From NCBI GenBank assembly GCA_015234495.1, contig JADGMZ010000053.1:1-6836 (forward strand): 6,836 nt of DNA, given 5' to 3'. Below are positions 6,107-6,836 of this stretch, in pieces (position 1 is the stretch's first letter; every line of letters begins with the position of its first letter). Origin of the DNA: Brevundimonas sp. (lineage in GTDB: Bacteria > Pseudomonadota > Alphaproteobacteria > Caulobacterales > Caulobacteraceae). The notes below the pieces were generated by a model that was not told the origin of the DNA, did no database searches, and saw only the letters and a program-made list of their open reading frames with translations. The position numbers were made by a program, and so were the translations under genes.

Positions 6107-6115
6107 GATTAAAGA
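6095..6115. promoter_or_regulatory. Candidate operator site 2: perfect 7-7-7 inverted repeat
   Basis: TCTTTAA-GTCAAGA-TTAAAGA has two perfect 7-base arms around a 7-base spacer, the layout of a site for a dimeric helix-turn-helix protein. It lies midway between the divergent ATPase and DUF2975 starts (51 bp from one, 33 bp from the other), and the Cro/C1-type regulator is encoded in the rightward operon. Binding by that regulator is inference. Confidence 0.5.
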
Positions 6116-6148
6116 TCAGACAGCTTTTCCGAGCCCGGATCCCCCACC

Positions 6149-6649
6149 ATGAGCCAGTCCGATCTGACCCGCTTCCGCCGCCGCTGCGCCCAGTTCCGCT
6201 GGCTCGCCGTCTTCATGGTCGTCAGCGTCGGCGCCCTGCTGGCGCTGATGTATCTGGTGGCGCCGGGCGTCCTGCTGATGCGGGGCGAATACGGCATTCC
6301 GGGGCGTCAGTGGCTGACGCACACGCTCTGGGCCCTGCCGGCCGCCTTCTACCTGTTCGCCGTCTGGTCGATCGGTGCGGCTATGGGCCAGCTGTCGAAG
6401 GGCCGGCTGATCCAGCCCACGCTCGTTCACGCCCTGCGCCGGGTCGGCCTGTCCCTCGGCCTCGGCGGCCTGCTCAGCGTCTTCGGCGTCACCAACCTGA
6501 TCCGCCTGCTCGGGGCCGGGCCGGGCGGCTGGGCCTTCTTCGACGTCGCCGGCATGACGCTGGGCATGATCGGCGGGGCCCTGTTCCTGCTCGGCGGGGT
6601 CATGGAGCAGGCCGGCAGGGTCCAGGCCGAGCTGGACGAGATGATCTGA
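6149..6649 (+). CDS. DUF2975 family membrane protein (YoaS-like)
   Basis: A 166-residue membrane protein with four predicted helices (about residues 18-39, 60-80, 97-120 and 130-152). Between helices 2 and 3 is LSKGRLIQPTLVHALRRVGL, the characteristic 'L.kG..i......LrrvG' stretch of DUF2975; the C-terminus ends in an acidic EQAGRVQAELDEMI, also usual for the family. DUF2975 proteins are commonly encoded directly before a small YozG-type HTH protein, as here: the stop at 6647-6649 is followed at once by the regulator ATG with no spacer. The biochemical role is unknown; a membrane partner or sensor for the regulator is a reasonable guess. The ATG at 6149 has only a weak ribosome site (GGA 9 bases upstream), and no better in-frame start exists close by. 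It is divergent from the ABC transporter operon. Confidence 0.85.
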   Translation: MSQSDLTRFRRRCAQFRWLAVFMVVSVGALLALMYLVAPGVLLMRGEYGIPGRQWLTHTLWALPAAFYLFAVWSIGAAMGQLSKGRLIQPTLVHALRRVGLSLGLGGLLSVFGVTNLIRLLGAGPGGWAFFDVAGMTLGMIGGALFLLGGVMEQAGRVQAELDEMI

Positions 6650-6836
6650 ATGCCGATCCGCGTCACCCTCGACCAGCTGATCGTCAAGAAGGGCCTCAAG
6701 GCGCGTGACCTCGCCGCCGAGGTCGGCCTCAGCGAAACCCAGCTGTCCCTGTTCCGCTCGGGCAAGGTCAAGGGCATCCGTTTCCGCACCCTCGCCCGCC
6801 TCTGCGCCGCCCTCGACTGCCGCCCCGGCGACCTCC
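6650..6836 (+). CDS. YozG-like Cro/C1-type HTH transcriptional regulator (3' truncated)
   Basis: The first 62 residues of a small DNA-binding protein; the window ends inside the gene, probably only a few to some twenty codons before its stop. The visible part is a complete XRE-type helix-turn-helix: MPIRVTLDQLIVKKGLKARD, then LAAEVGLSETQLSLFRSGK (the HTH, about residues 21-39), then VKGIRFRTLARLCAALDCRPGDL. The 'GK.KGIRF.TL...C.ALDC.PGD' block is the hallmark of the YozG/YgzD-like subgroup, which accompanies DUF2975. It starts directly on the base after the DUF2975 stop, so the two are cotranscribed and coupled. The likely role is repression of its own operon and possibly of the divergent ABC transporter through the sites at 6062-6115. 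Confidence 0.9.
   Translation, partial: MPIRVTLDQLIVKKGLKARDLAAEVGLSETQLSLFRSGKVKGIRFRTLARLCAALDCRPGDL

Noticed and set aside
6081..6109. TTGCAA/CAAGAT as promoter of the DUF2975 operon
   Set aside because: The 17-bp spacing is right but the -10 matches only half the consensus; with so AT-rich a stretch several equally poor pairs can be drawn.

Overview
The window is very GC-rich, with heavy use of G/C at third codon positions, GTG as well as ATG starts, and tightly packed or overlapping genes. Together with the gene content this suggests an alphaproteobacterium, plausibly a Caulobacterales member (Brevundimonas/Phenylobacterium-like). That assignment is inference from composition and gene style; no marker gene in the window proves it.

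Layout, left to right. (1) The 3' end of a sensor histidine kinase (catalytic ATP-binding domain), + strand. (2) A cyanide-insensitive-type cytochrome bd quinol oxidase operon, + strand: subunit I (GTG start), subunit II (ATGA overlap), and a very small single-helix DUF2474-type protein with no usable ATG/GTG/TTG start. (3) A signal-peptide-bearing, proline/alanine-rich secreted protein of unknown function, + strand. (4) Converging on it, a short VOC (glyoxalase-fold) protein on the - strand, with a Fur-box-like palindrome upstream. (5) A two-gene ABC-2 transporter operon on the - strand: a BcrA/LanF-type ATPase with Glu at the Q-loop position, and a six-helix permease. (6) Divergent from it, + strand, a DUF2975 membrane protein followed immediately by a YozG-like Cro/C1-type HTH regulator that is cut by the window end.

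How the genes work together. The bd oxidase genes encode a terminal oxidase passing electrons from quinol to O2 in the cytoplasmic membrane; the DUF2474 peptide is the expected small companion of this oxidase class. The right-hand third looks like one regulated unit: the transporter and the DUF2975/HTH pair share an unusually AT-rich 105-bp divergent intergenic region. It holds two related TTTAAGTC-containing sites 34 bp apart, one a perfect 7-7-7 inverted repeat, and these are good candidates for operators of the HTH protein. No RNA genes, insertion sequences, CRISPR arrays or phage genes were seen.
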